Source: Chryseobacterium formosum (GTDB lineage Bacteria; Bacteroidota; Bacteroidia; Flavobacteriales; Weeksellaceae). Taken from it: a DNA stretch of 64,000 bases. The DNA is taken from NCBI RefSeq assembly GCF_026460885.1, contig NZ_JAOVZW010000003.1, forward strand, positions 62,001-126,000, given 5' to 3'. The notes under the pieces are model-generated. The model made no database searches, was not told where the DNA came from, and was given only the letters and a program-made list of their open reading frames with translations. The position numbers and the translations under genes were made by a program. Shown here in pieces: positions 16,806-25,281 of this stretch (position 1 is its first letter; the number at the start of each line of letters is the position of its first letter).

Positions 16806-17597
16806 TTATGCTCTCCACTCTTCATTAATATCGCATACAGGAATGGGATTGATTTTATGTTGCGCAGCTTTATTCATTCTGCTGAAAATCTTGAAGACCT
16901 CCAAATCTCTTCCACTGTAATCTGTTTCAGTTTTTGTTCCCCATTCTTTTTGGATTTTTTCTAATTCAGGATACGTAGCTCCAATCTGCATTTCATCAGT
17001 TCTTTCTGCATCCCAAAGTCCGTCCGTAGGAATAGCTTCCTGAATATTTTTAACCAAATTTAAAGCTTTCGCTAATTCATAAACCTCAGTTTTATAAAGA
17101 TCAGCAATAGGAGAGATGTCAACACCGCCGTCGCCATATTTCGTGTAAAAACCAATTCCGAAATCTTCTACTTTATTTCCGGTTCCACAAACCAAAAGAC
17201 CGTTGATTTGTCCGTAATAGTATAAAGTAAGCATTCTCAAACGCGATCTCGTATTTGCAAAAGCCAATTTTTCGTTTGGAAATTTATCATCATGTACATC
17301 AAAAGTTTTGTACAATTCTTCAAAAGCTGGGGTAAGATTCACTGACATTGCTTCAACATTCGGGAATTTAGATTTTAAATCATTCATGTGTTCCCAAGCT
17401 CGGTTTACCTGATCTTCTTTCTGGCGAATCGGCATTTCGATCAACAAAGTTTTTAAACCTGTCATTGCTGCCAAAGTAGAAACCACTCCGGAATCTACAC
17501 CACCCGAAACTCCGATTACATAACCTTTTACTCCTGATTTTTCGGCATAATCTTTTAGCCAGTTTACAATATGATCTATTACTTTTTGTGTCTGCAT
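16806..17597 (-). CDS. nadE: NH3-dependent NAD+ synthetase
   Basis: The 263-residue protein has the N-type ATP pyrophosphatase loop SGGVDSG (residues 30-36) and the NAD synthetase motifs GTGNKVEDFGIGF and KYGDGGVDISPIADLYKTEV. The length fits the single-domain, ammonia-using enzyme without a glutaminase part. It makes NAD+ from nicotinic acid adenine dinucleotide, ATP and ammonia in the cytoplasm. It is the last gene of an LRR protein, acetyltransferase, nadE unit with gaps of 3 and 13 bp. Confidence 0.95.
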   Translation of the reverse strand: MQTQKVIDHIVNWLKDYAEKSGVKGYVIGVSGGVDSGVVSTLAAMTGLKTLLIEMPIRQKEDQVNRAWEHMNDLKSKFPNVEAMSVNLTPAFEELYKTFDVHDDKFPNEKLAFANTRSRLRMLTLYYYGQINGLLVCGTGNKVEDFGIGFYTKYGDGGVDISPIADLYKTEVYELAKALNLVKNIQEAIPTDGLWDAERTDEMQIGATYPELEKIQKEWGTKTETDYSGRDLEVFKIFSRMNKAAQHKINPIPVCDINEEWRA

Positions 17598-17610
17598 TGT
17601 CTATTTTTTA

Positions 17611-18135
17611 TTATTTAAAATTTTCTTTTTTAAGTTCATACCAGAAACAAATTCCGTCTGGTTCGGTAAATTCGCCTTTATTTTCAAAACCGAGTTTGGT
17701 TAGAATTTTACTTGATGCAAGATTTTGAGAGTGAACTGCGGCATAAACTACATCAACGTTTAGTTCATTAAAACTAAATTCAAGAGAAGCTTTTGCAGAT
17801 TCGAAAGCGTATCCTTTTCCCCAAGTTTCAGGAAGAAATCTATAACCGAGATCAAAGAAGTTTTTGTGTCCGTTGAGTTCTGTAGTGTGCAGTTTCAGTC
17901 CGCTCCATCCGATGAGAAGTCCGCTTTCTTTTTCGATAACGGCAAGTCTTCCCAAACCATTATCTTTATATTGCTGCATAATCATTTTTACCACTTCTTT
18001 AGATTCTTCAACTTTTGAAAGTGTAGGCATACCAATATATTTCATGACTTCAGGGTCGGAATCAAGAAGAAACAAACGTTCATAATCTGCTTCTTCAAAT
18101 TTTCTTAAAATCAGTCTTTTTGTTTCTAAATACAT
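17611..18135 (-). CDS. GNAT-family N-acetyltransferase, RimJ/RimL type
   Basis: The 174-residue protein begins with MYLETKRLILRKFEEADYE, the typical start of the Acetyltransf_3 branch. The acetyl-CoA loop is seen in ETWGKGYAFESAK (about residues 105-117) and the late segment SSKILTKLGFENKG. It would transfer acetyl from acetyl-CoA to an amine; the substrate may be a ribosomal protein N-terminus or a small molecule. It lies 3 bp after the LRR gene and 13 bp before nadE. Confidence 0.9.
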   Translation of the reverse strand: MYLETKRLILRKFEEADYERLFLLDSDPEVMKYIGMPTLSKVEESKEVVKMIMQQYKDNGLGRLAVIEKESGLLIGWSGLKLHTTELNGHKNFFDLGYRFLPETWGKGYAFESAKASLEFSFNELNVDVVYAAVHSQNLASSKILTKLGFENKGEFTEPDGICFWYELKKENFK

Positions 18136-18138
18136 GCT

Positions 18139-18777
18139 TTATTTTTTTTCAAACCCAAAAATAGTAACATCTTGTGTAGCTTTTTTAATATCGGATTCTT
18201 TTAAAGGATTTCCTCTCACATTCATACTCTGTAAATTCAGATTTTTAGAAATATCAAGTTTTTGAATTTGATTGTGTTCGATGTTTAATTTTCGTAAATA
18301 TTTTAGAGTACTTACGTCAATTGCCTTTAATTTATTTAAAGATATAGTTAATTGATCAATTCTTGATGTTGAATTCAGCGAAACATCTGTAATTTGGTTG
18401 TTGTCAAGATAAAGTGACGTTAAAAACTCAATATTTTCTGCTGAAAAAGTTGATGTTTTACAATTAGTGCACGAAAAAAGATTAAGCTTCTTTAGACTTT
18501 TAATAGAAATATGTGAAATTGAATTTTCATCAAGAACTATCATTTTAATATTCTTAAAATAAGCCAAATCATCAGTTATTGTAATGCCTTTTTTTACTAC
18601 GAAAAGATTTTCTACTTTTTCTGCTTCAAACTGGTTGATTAATCCGTCTTTGTTTAAATCGAAATTTTCTACAACTGCTTTTTCTAAGTTTTTATCCTTA
18701 AAAATAAGATTTTGACAATTGAAAAAGGAAATTGCTGCAATCATAAAAAGGGAAGTAATTATTTTGCATTTCATCAT
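18139..18777 (-). CDS. Secreted leucine-rich-repeat protein
   Basis: The 212-residue protein has a short signal peptide with a Cys at residue 21 (SFFNCQ), a possible lipobox. Residues 28-55 include FDLNKDGLINQFEAE, an EF-hand-like acidic loop that could bind calcium. From about 75 to 190 there are LRR units with LxxLxLDNNQI and LRKLNIEHNQI patterns. LRR proteins bind other proteins. It is the first gene of the unit with the acetyltransferase and nadE and is divergent from gldB. Confidence 0.8.
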   Translation of the reverse strand: MMKCKIITSLFMIAAISFFNCQNLIFKDKNLEKAVVENFDLNKDGLINQFEAEKVENLFVVKKGITITDDLAYFKNIKMIVLDENSISHISIKSLKKLNLFSCTNCKTSTFSAENIEFLTSLYLDNNQITDVSLNSTSRIDQLTISLNKLKAIDVSTLKYLRKLNIEHNQIQKLDISKNLNLQSMNVRGNPLKESDIKKATQDVTIFGFEKK

Positions 18778-18796
18778 TAAATTGTGTTTAATTCAT

Positions 18797-18804
18797 TATT
18801 TTTG
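18797..18804 (+). promoter_or_regulatory. -7 box of gldB
   Basis: TATTTTTG fits TAnnTTTG and lies 25 bp before the gldB ATG, in the short divergent gap with the LRR gene. Confidence 0.5.
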
Positions 18805-18829
18805 TAAACTTAAATTTCATGTAAAAATA

Positions 18830-19816
18830 ATGAAGATTTTTAGAATTGCAGCACTTTCATGCCTTTTAGTTTTAAGTTTAAACTCTTGTAAAAAAGAGGA
18901 AGAGACCAATTGGAAAGTTGAGATAAAAAATCCTGCCGAAAAAGTAGAGGTTACCGATATTTCAAAAGAATTTTACGATGTAAATGTTCCGATGGAGCAG
19001 TTTAAAGCTAAATTTCCATGGTTTCAGGGAACTGTTTCTGATGCAGATTTTGCCAAAAATAGAGTGAATCCTGATGAAGTGAAGATTTATAAGGAAGCAA
19101 TTTCAAAAATCGATCAGATGAAGCTTCAAAAAGAGCTTCAGGATTTATTCTCGCACATCAAATATTATTTTCCGGCATTTAAAACTCCGAAAGTTTATTT
19201 GTTTTCATCAACATTACAGATGATTCAGGATCCAATTTTTTATGATGATAAAACCAATTTTCTTTTTATTGATGTAAGTGGTTTTATGGGAACTAATAAT
19301 GCAAATTATAAAGGTTTGGAGACTTATTTTCAGAAGTCAATGAATCCAAACAATATTGTTCCTAAAGTATCAAGAATTTTTGCAGAACAGATTGCTCCTT
19401 TTTCAACAGATCACCAAAAATTCATCGATCTTTTGGTGTACAATGGAAAAATAATGTTGCTTCAGGATGCTTTCCTTCCCGAAACTCCAGATTATCTAAA
19501 AATGGATTATGATAAAAAACAGTATGATTGGTCAGTTGCAAACGAGGCTAATATTTACAATTATTTTGTTGAAAATAACTTGATTTTTGGTGACGATCAC
19601 CGTTTGGTAGACCGTTTCATCAATCCGGGACCGTTTTCAAAATTTTATACTGAAATTGATAATGAATCTTCACCAATGGTCGGTGTTTTCACCGGATGGC
19701 AGATTTGTAAAGAATATTTAAAGAAAAACCCTGAAACAAAATTAACTGATTTCCTTAAAATGGATGCTACAGAAATCTTTAATAAAACAGGATACAAACC
19801 GAAGTTAGAAGAATAA
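18830..19816 (+). CDS. gldB: Gliding motility lipoprotein GldB
   Basis: The ATG at 18830 gives 328 residues. It directly precedes a lipoprotein signal (MKIFRIAALSCLLVLSLNSC), whereas the longer frame would overlap the divergent gene. The sequence fits GldB of Flavobacteriia over its whole length, with landmarks PWFQGTVSDADF, FPAFKTPKVYLF and DRFINPGPFS. GldB is an envelope lipoprotein first found as needed for gliding in Flavobacterium johnsoniae. gldC follows 110 bp later. Many Chryseobacterium do not glide visibly, so the job may be tied to type IX secretion or general envelope upkeep. Confidence 0.93.
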   Translation: MKIFRIAALSCLLVLSLNSCKKEEETNWKVEIKNPAEKVEVTDISKEFYDVNVPMEQFKAKFPWFQGTVSDADFAKNRVNPDEVKIYKEAISKIDQMKLQKELQDLFSHIKYYFPAFKTPKVYLFSSTLQMIQDPIFYDDKTNFLFIDVSGFMGTNNANYKGLETYFQKSMNPNNIVPKVSRIFAEQIAPFSTDHQKFIDLLVYNGKIMLLQDAFLPETPDYLKMDYDKKQYDWSVANEANIYNYFVENNLIFGDDHRLVDRFINPGPFSKFYTEIDNESSPMVGVFTGWQICKEYLKKNPETKLTDFLKMDATEIFNKTGYKPKLEE

Positions 19817-19926
19817 GTAGTGTTGATGGGGATTGGTTGATGATTGATAGCTTTTAATATTATGTAATTCTAACAACTAACAACCAAAAACTAACAACCA
19901 ATTAAACATATTAGAAAAATAGAAAA

Positions 19927-20253
19927 ATGAGAAAGACTCAGATAACGATAGATGTAGAGCTGGATGAAAACCATATTCCTGAAAAAATGACCTGGAATGC
20001 TGAAGATGGTGGAGTAGAAAAAGAAGAGACAAAAGCGGTGATGATTTCCGTTTGGGACGAAAAAGCTTCTGAAGCTTTAAGAATCGACCTTTGGACAAAA
20101 GAAATGCCGGTTGACCAAATGAAAATGTTTATGCATCAGATTTTGCTTTCGATGGGAAATACCTATCAAAGAGCAACAGGAGAAGATGATGTTGCAACAT
20201 GGATTGAGCAAATCGCAGAAGAATTTGCAATTAAATCAGCTATAAAAATGTAA
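19927..20253 (+). CDS. gldC: Gliding motility protein GldC
   Basis: The 108-residue soluble protein matches GldC in size and sequence, including ITIDVELDENHIPEKMTW and the GEDDVATWIEQIAEEFA end. GldC has no signal peptide and is an accessory of gliding whose loss weakens movement in F. johnsoniae. Its place right after gldB is the usual order. The gap has AACTAACAACCAA repeated twice but no hairpin, so the two are likely cotranscribed. Confidence 0.93.
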   Translation: MRKTQITIDVELDENHIPEKMTWNAEDGGVEKEETKAVMISVWDEKASEALRIDLWTKEMPVDQMKMFMHQILLSMGNTYQRATGEDDVATWIEQIAEEFAIKSAIKM

Positions 20254-20279
20254 ACAATTAATGTAACAATCTACCAAAG

Positions 20280-20326
20280 TAACAATGTGAAAATCATTGG
20301 TAAACTGGTAAATTGATACATTGTTA
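20280..20326. repeat. Inverted repeat with AACAATGT / TACCAA units
   Basis: TAACAATGT (20280-20288) and ACATTGTTA (20318-20326) are exact inverted copies enclosing further ACCAA and TTGGT words. Such AACAATGTACCAA-rich gaps are common in Chryseobacterium. It lies just before the cystathionine gamma-synthase start. Confidence 0.5.
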
Positions 20327-20338
20327 AATTATAATACA

Positions 20339-21478
20339 ATGAATTTCAATACAAAAGTTATACACGGAGGCCAACATCACGAATCTGCGACTGGTTCTGT
20401 AAATGTTCCTGTTTTTTTAACATCAACTTTCGCACAAAAAAGTCCGGGAGTACATTCGGGATATGAATACTCAAGAGCGGCAAACCCTACAAGACAGGCT
20501 TTGGAAGACTCTTTGGCAAGCATTGAAAACGGAGCGAGAGGTTTAGCTTTCGGTTCTGGTTTGGCTGCGATTGACTGTGTTTTAAAATTATTAAATCCGG
20601 GTGATGAAGTAGTTGCTGTAGATGATTTGTACGGTGGAACTTACAGAATGTTCACCAGACTTTTTGAAAAATATCAGTTGAAATTTACCTTCGTGAATTT
20701 TGATGATGTTTCTAAAATTGCTGATGTCATTACAGATAAAACGAAATTAATCTGGGTAGAAACTCCGACCAATCCATTGATGAAATTGGTTGATATCAAA
20801 GCAGTTGTAGAAATTGTAAAAGGAAAAGATATTTTGGTTGCAGTTGATAATACGTTCGCAACACCATATCTTCAAAGACCCATCGATTTGGGAGCTGATA
20901 TTGTAATGCATTCTGCAACAAAATATTTGGGAGGTCATTCTGATGTGATTGCTGGAGCTCTAATTGCTAAAGATGCTGAATTGGGAGAAAAATTACACTT
21001 CATTCAATTTGCAAGTGGTGGAATTTTAGGTCCGCACGATTCTTATTTGGTTTTGAGAGGAATTAAAACCTTAGCTTTAAGAGTTCAGCGACATTCTGAA
21101 AACGGAATGGCTGTAGCAAAATATTTGGAATCTCATCCTGCAGTTGCGCAAGTAATTTATCCGGGATTAGAATCTCACCCGCAATATGAATTGGCAAAAG
21201 CTCAGATGAAAGATTTCGGAGGAATGGTTTCATTTACTTTTAAATCGGGTAAAAAAGAAGATGCGATTAAATTCTTAGAGAAAGTAAGAGTTTTCACTTT
21301 GGCTGAATCTTTGGGTGGAGTAGAATCTTTAGCTAATCATCCAGCTTTGATGACTCACGCATCAATTCCTGCAGAAAAACGTGCAGAATTAGGAATCACC
21401 GATGATTTGGTTCGTCTAAGCGTTGGAATCGAAGATGCAGAAGATTTGATTGCAGATTTGGAAAAAGCTTTTTCTTAA
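20339..21478 (+). CDS. metB: Cystathionine gamma-synthase (PLP enzyme)
   Basis: The ATG at 20339 starts the typical MNFNTKVIHGG and gives 379 residues. The PLP lysine is in HSATKYLGGHSD (about residue 198). The YSRAANPTRQALE segment and the C-terminal RLSVGIEDAEDLI are hallmarks of the Cys/Met metabolism PLP family. The enzyme makes cystathionine from cysteine and an acylated homoserine. Cystathionine gamma-lyase is the main alternative, as the two are hard to separate by motif. It stands as a single gene with a terminator. Confidence 0.88.
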   Translation: MNFNTKVIHGGQHHESATGSVNVPVFLTSTFAQKSPGVHSGYEYSRAANPTRQALEDSLASIENGARGLAFGSGLAAIDCVLKLLNPGDEVVAVDDLYGGTYRMFTRLFEKYQLKFTFVNFDDVSKIADVITDKTKLIWVETPTNPLMKLVDIKAVVEIVKGKDILVAVDNTFATPYLQRPIDLGADIVMHSATKYLGGHSDVIAGALIAKDAELGEKLHFIQFASGGILGPHDSYLVLRGIKTLALRVQRHSENGMAVAKYLESHPAVAQVIYPGLESHPQYELAKAQMKDFGGMVSFTFKSGKKEDAIKFLEKVRVFTLAESLGGVESLANHPALMTHASIPAEKRAELGITDDLVRLSVGIEDAEDLIADLEKAFS

Positions 21479-21490
21479 AATAATAAATCA

Positions 21491-21520
21491 TAAGCATCCG
21501 TTTTTACAGCGGATGTTTGT
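21491..21520 (+). terminator. Intrinsic terminator after cystathionine gamma-synthase
   Basis: CATCCG (21495-21500) and CGGATG (21510-21515) pair, with added AAG/TTT flanks, and TTTGTTTTT follows. It starts 12 bp past the stop. Confidence 0.7.
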
Positions 21521-21538
21521 TTTTACTCAAATTTTAAC

Positions 21539-21985
21539 ATGAAAAATACAAGAAAAGCTACCATTCAGGATTTACTTCAATTAGCTGAATTGTTTGATCA
21601 GTACAGAATTTTTTACCATAAAGAATCTGATATTCCATCTGCAGAAAGTTTTTTGAAAGAAAGAATTGAAAATAAAGATTCGGAAATTTTTGTTTCTGAA
21701 AGTGATGGAAAATTAGTTGGTTTTGTACAGTTGTATCCATTGTTTTCTTCCACAAGAATGAAGCGTTATTGGTTGTTAAATGATTTATTTGTCAATGAAA
21801 ATTATCGTGGAAAAGGTTTTTCAAAAGAATTAATTGAAGAATCAAAAGAACTGGCAAAATCTACAAATGCAGCAGGAATTCTCCTAGAAACCGGAAAATC
21901 AAACGACGTCGGAAACAAACTATATCCATCTTGTGGATTTGAATTGTACGATGAGGTGAATTTCTACGAATGGACAAATAAATAA
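21539..21985 (+). CDS. GNAT-family N-acetyltransferase
   Basis: The 148-residue protein has the GNAT core: LNDLFVNENYRGKGFSKELI, in which RGKGF is the acetyl-CoA loop, and the late KLYPSCGFELYDEVNFYEW. The single-domain size is usual. The substrate is unknown. It follows the cystathionine gamma-synthase terminator and precedes a DinB gene by 74 bp that contain a GTCAATTGTGAATTTT dispersed repeat. Confidence 0.9.
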   Translation: MKNTRKATIQDLLQLAELFDQYRIFYHKESDIPSAESFLKERIENKDSEIFVSESDGKLVGFVQLYPLFSSTRMKRYWLLNDLFVNENYRGKGFSKELIEESKELAKSTNAAGILLETGKSNDVGNKLYPSCGFELYDEVNFYEWTNK

Positions 21986-22059
21986 TAGTGAATGGTCAAT
22001 CGTCAATTGTGAATTTTCTCAGACTCATAACTCATCATTAATAACTTATAACTAAAAAC

Positions 22060-22563
22060 ATGACTGATTTTCAAAAATACATTCAAAGATATTTAGATCT
22101 CATTCCATCAGAAAATTGGTTGGAAGAATTAAAATTGGTTGGTGAAAAAACTGTTTCCCTATATTCTTATTTAATAGAAGAACAATCAAAGTATGCTTAT
22201 GCAGAAGGAAAATGGACTTTAAAGGAAGTACTTCTTCATTTATCTGATACGGAAAGAGTTTTTCAATACAGAATTTTGGCTATTGCAAGAGGTGAAGAAA
22301 AGAATTTGCCGGGTTTTGATGAGGAATTGTATGCTCAAAATTCTTTTGCAAACGAAAGGAACTTAGATTCTTTGATTGAAGAGTATCAACTAATAAGAAA
22401 TTCGTCTCTGATTTTACTGGAAACATTGAATCCGTCAGTTTTAAATAACATCGGAACAGCTAATGGAAACCAAATTTCAGCAGAAACCATTGGAAAACTG
22501 ATTGTTGGTCATAATATTCATCATTTGAATATTATTGAGGAAAGATACCTGCCGAATTTGTGA
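22060..22563 (+). CDS. DinB-family metal-binding protein
   Basis: The 167-residue, all-helical protein has the three-His pattern of DinB/YfiT proteins: His in EVLLHLSDTERV (about residue 60) and His in VGHNIHHLNIIEERY near the end. Family members bind a divalent metal and some act as thiol transferases. Its stop overlaps the GTG start of the next membrane protein gene by 4 bp, so it is translated in a coupled way. Confidence 0.88.
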   Translation: MTDFQKYIQRYLDLIPSENWLEELKLVGEKTVSLYSYLIEEQSKYAYAEGKWTLKEVLLHLSDTERVFQYRILAIARGEEKNLPGFDEELYAQNSFANERNLDSLIEEYQLIRNSSLILLETLNPSVLNNIGTANGNQISAETIGKLIVGHNIHHLNIIEERYLPNL

Positions 22564-23000
22564 CACAATCGAAAACAAATATTGTAATTCTAATTAGTGT
22601 GTTGATCTTTTTAATATCACTCACACAAGATTGTATGATTTATCAATATTTCGGGGAAGTTAATTATCCTTCTTATTCTGCTCTATTATTTGGCGGGGCT
22701 CATTTTATAGCTGGAGGATTTTTGGAAGGCTGTATTTGGTTTGCCAATCCATTATTGATTTTTGGGTTGTTTTTATTATTTAAAAAGAATGATAAATCAA
22801 TTTTCCCATTAATTATTTCTTCTTTTCTTGCATTTACATTCCTATTTTTTGAAAATTTAACTATGACAAAAAGTGGACGAATAGCTTCAATCACTGAGTT
22901 GAAATCAGGCTATTTTTTATGGTTAATTTCAATTTTATTTGCAACTTTCTACTCAATATTTATAAAAATTAAAAAATGGAAAACATTATCAACATATTAA
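22560..23000 (+). CDS. Hypothetical four-segment membrane protein
   Basis: Starting at a GTG that overlaps the DinB stop (GTGA), the 146-residue protein has four hydrophobic segments (about 10-25, 40-60, 64-80 with LLIFGLFLLF, and 110-135). No ATG is nearby, so GTG is the likely start. No family is recognised. It overlaps the next gene by 25 bp, placing it in one operon of DinB, membrane protein and TsaC. Confidence 0.65.
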   Translation: MTQSKTNIVILISVLIFLISLTQDCMIYQYFGEVNYPSYSALLFGGAHFIAGGFLEGCIWFANPLLIFGLFLLFKKNDKSIFPLIISSFLAFTFLFFENLTMTKSGRIASITELKSGYFLWLISILFATFYSIFIKIKKWKTLSTY

Positions 23001-23524
23001 AATCCGGCGGAACAATCCTTTATCCAACCGATACAATCTGGGGAATTGGTTGTGACGCAACCAACATAGACGCCATCAATAAAATTTTCGACATCAAGAA
23101 ACGTGAAAAAAACAAATCCATGATTATTTTGGTGGAAACTGAAAAGAGATTACAGGATTTGGTTGATGTTCCGGAAATGGCTTGGGAAATTATGGATTTA
23201 AGTGAAAAACCTGTTACATTGGTTTATGAAAATCCAAGAGGTTTACCGAAAGAATTATTGGCAGAAGACGGAAGTATTGGAATTCGCCTAGTAAAAGATC
23301 TTTACTGCAAAAAGTTGATTACAAAACTGAACAAGCCTTTAGTTTCAACTTCAGCCAACTTCAGTGGAGATAAAAGTCCGTTGAAATTCTCCGATATTTC
23401 GAAAGAAATTATTGATTTGGTAGATTATGCTGTGGAAGAAAACAGAGAAAAAGTCTCACAATATTCAGGTTCTTCAGTCATTAAAATCTGGAGCGACAAT
23501 CGTATAAAAGTTTTAAGAGAATAA
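22976..23524 (+). CDS. tsaC: L-threonylcarbamoyladenylate synthase, TsaC/YrdC type
   Basis: The 182-residue protein has the YrdC fold with the KxR-type entry SGGTILYPTDTIWGIGCDA and the conserved KKREKNKSMIILV and STSANFSGDKSP. It condenses threonine, bicarbonate and ATP for the t6A modification of tRNA. The length is that of the short TsaC form, without the extra domain of Sua5. tsaE, acting later in the same pathway, is also in the window at 57478. Confidence 0.92.
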   Translation: MENIINILKSGGTILYPTDTIWGIGCDATNIDAINKIFDIKKREKNKSMIILVETEKRLQDLVDVPEMAWEIMDLSEKPVTLVYENPRGLPKELLAEDGSIGIRLVKDLYCKKLITKLNKPLVSTSANFSGDKSPLKFSDISKEIIDLVDYAVEENREKVSQYSGSSVIKIWSDNRIKVLRE

Positions 23525-23540
23525 AAGAAAAGATTTTAAT

Positions 23541-23548
23541 TATCTTTG
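23541..23548 (+). promoter_or_regulatory. -7 box in front of the CCA-adding enzyme gene
   Basis: TATCTTTG fits TAnnTTTG and lies 153 bp before the ATG. It would give a long leader that includes the inverted repeat at 23560-23617. Confidence 0.4.
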
Positions 23549-23559
23549 TAAAACCATTT

Positions 23560-23617
23560 AACCATTAAGAATTCGGAAATTTAGTTTTTATACTTAAAAT
23601 CTGATTTCTTAATGGTT
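23560..23617. repeat. Inverted repeat in a long 5' leader
   Basis: AACCATTAAGAA (23560-23571) and TTCTTAATGGTT (23606-23617) are exact inverted 12-mers with a 34-bp interior. It has no U run after it, so it is not a typical terminator. Confidence 0.6.
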
Positions 23618-23660
23618 TTAAATTAGATATAAGCTAACAATTATAAAGCATTCAGTTGTA

Positions 23661-23688
23661 AGTCTAATATCTAAAGTCTAATATCTAA
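23661..23688. repeat. 14-bp tandem duplication
   Basis: AGTCTAATATCTAA occurs twice in direct tandem (23661-23674 and 23675-23688) just upstream of the CCA-adding enzyme ATG. Confidence 0.7.
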
Positions 23689-23701
23689 CATCTTAAAAAA
23701 A

Positions 23702-25123
23702 ATGTTCATCAACCTTAATCAAAATCAAAACTTAAAACTTTTCAAAATCATTTCTGAAGTTGCTGCGGCAAATAACCAATCGGTGTACATCGTTGGTGGT
23801 TTTGTGCGGGATCTTTTAATGAAAAGAAAAGCTTCTACCGATATTGATTTTGTGACCGAACAAAGCGGAATTGAATTGGCTCAAAATGTAGGAAAAGAAA
23901 TCGATCCGAAAATTAAGGTTTCAATCTTTAAAACCTACGGAACGGCGATGATCAGATACAAAGACCTTGAACTGGAATTTGTTGGTGCCAGAAAAGAAAG
24001 CTACACCGAAGACAGCCGTAAACCCGACGTGGAAGGTGGAACCATTGAAGACGACCAGAAAAGAAGAGATTTTACCATCAATGCGATGGCAATTTCTTTA
24101 AACAAAGATAATTTCGGAGAACTGATTGATCCTTTTGACGGAATTGGAGATTTACAGAAAGGAATTCTCAGAACACCTTTGGAGCCTGCTCAAACCTATT
24201 CTGATGATCCGTTGAGAATGATGAGAGCAATTCGTTTTGCTTCTACTTTAAATTTTACGATTGAAGAAAATTCATTGGAAGCCATTAAAAAGGAAGCTGA
24301 AAGAATCAAGATTGTTTCAATGGAAAGAATTATGGTTGAGTTTAATAAAATCATGCTTTCCCAAAAACCTTCAATTGGCTTAAAATTAATGGAACAAACG
24401 GGATTAATGAAATTAATTATTCCCGAATTAATAGATTTAAAAGGGGTTGAAGAAGTTGAAGGACAAACGCACAAAGATAATTTTTACCATACTTTGGAAG
24501 TTGTCGATAATATTTCTGAAAATACAGATAATTTGTGGCTTCGATGGGCAGCTTTACTTCACGATATTGGAAAAGCTCCGACAAAAAAATTCGTTGAAGG
24601 AACAGGCTGGACTTTCCACGGGCACGAATTTTTAGGTTCAAAAATGGTAAAAACGCTTTTCTATAAACTAAAGCTGCCTTTGAGTGCCGACATGAAATAC
24701 GTTCAGAAGATGGTTAAACTTTCTTCCCGCCCCATTGCATTAATTACAGATGATGCTTCAGATGCAGCATTGAGGAGACTCCTTTTTGATGCTGGAGATG
24801 ACATGGAAGATTTATTTACACTTTGTAAAGCCGATATCACAACAAAAAATTCCAGAAAACAGGAGAAATTCAAGAAAAATTTTGAATATGTTGCAGTGAA
24901 AATTAAGGAGGTTGAGGAAAAAGATCAGGTACGAAACTTTCAGCCACCAATTTCCGGAGAAGAAATTATGACGATGTTTAATTTAAAACCCGGAAGAGAA
25001 ATTGGGATTTTAAAGGAAAAAGTAAAAGAAGCAATTCTTGAAGGCGAAATCGGAAATGACAGCGAAGAAGCAAGAAATTTCGTGATTGCAGAAGGTGAAA
25101 AGTTGGGATTGACTTTAGCTTAA
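23702..25123 (+). CDS. cca: CCA tRNA nucleotidyltransferase with HD domain
   Basis: The 473-residue protein has the class II nucleotidyltransferase head GGFVRDLLMKR with the DxD motif STDIDFV (about residues 27-48), the RNA-binding segment DPLRMMRAIRFA, and an HD phosphohydrolase domain with HDIGKAPT near residue 288. It adds CCA to tRNA 3' ends. The protein is cytoplasmic. It has a long leader of 150 bp with repeats. A terminator follows. Confidence 0.92.
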   Translation: MFINLNQNQNLKLFKIISEVAAANNQSVYIVGGFVRDLLMKRKASTDIDFVTEQSGIELAQNVGKEIDPKIKVSIFKTYGTAMIRYKDLELEFVGARKESYTEDSRKPDVEGGTIEDDQKRRDFTINAMAISLNKDNFGELIDPFDGIGDLQKGILRTPLEPAQTYSDDPLRMMRAIRFASTLNFTIEENSLEAIKKEAERIKIVSMERIMVEFNKIMLSQKPSIGLKLMEQTGLMKLIIPELIDLKGVEEVEGQTHKDNFYHTLEVVDNISENTDNLWLRWAALLHDIGKAPTKKFVEGTGWTFHGHEFLGSKMVKTLFYKLKLPLSADMKYVQKMVKLSSRPIALITDDASDAALRRLLFDAGDDMEDLFTLCKADITTKNSRKQEKFKKNFEYVAVKIKEVEEKDQVRNFQPPISGEEIMTMFNLKPGREIGILKEKVKEAILEGEIGNDSEEARNFVIAEGEKLGLTLA

Positions 25124-25148
25124 AACCTAATTAAACAATAAATTATAT

Positions 25149-25172
25149 AGCAATAGATTTTTATCTGTTGCT
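25149..25172 (+). terminator. Intrinsic terminator after the CCA-adding enzyme gene
   Basis: AGCAATAGAT and ATCTGTTGCT pair over 10 bp with one wobble and a 4-base loop, followed by a run of nine T. Confidence 0.85.
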
Positions 25173-25281
25173 TTTTTTTTGCTTGAAATTTAACTATAAA
25201 TAATTTTAAAGCCGAACAATTTTGTTATTACATTTGCTAAATGTTCTAACTCAATTTTGTTTAATATTTAAAATTTTATTG

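Noticed and set aside
16731..16964. A plus-strand gene over the end of nadE
   Set aside because: It covers an inverted repeat and the antisense of nadE, with no coding features of its own.
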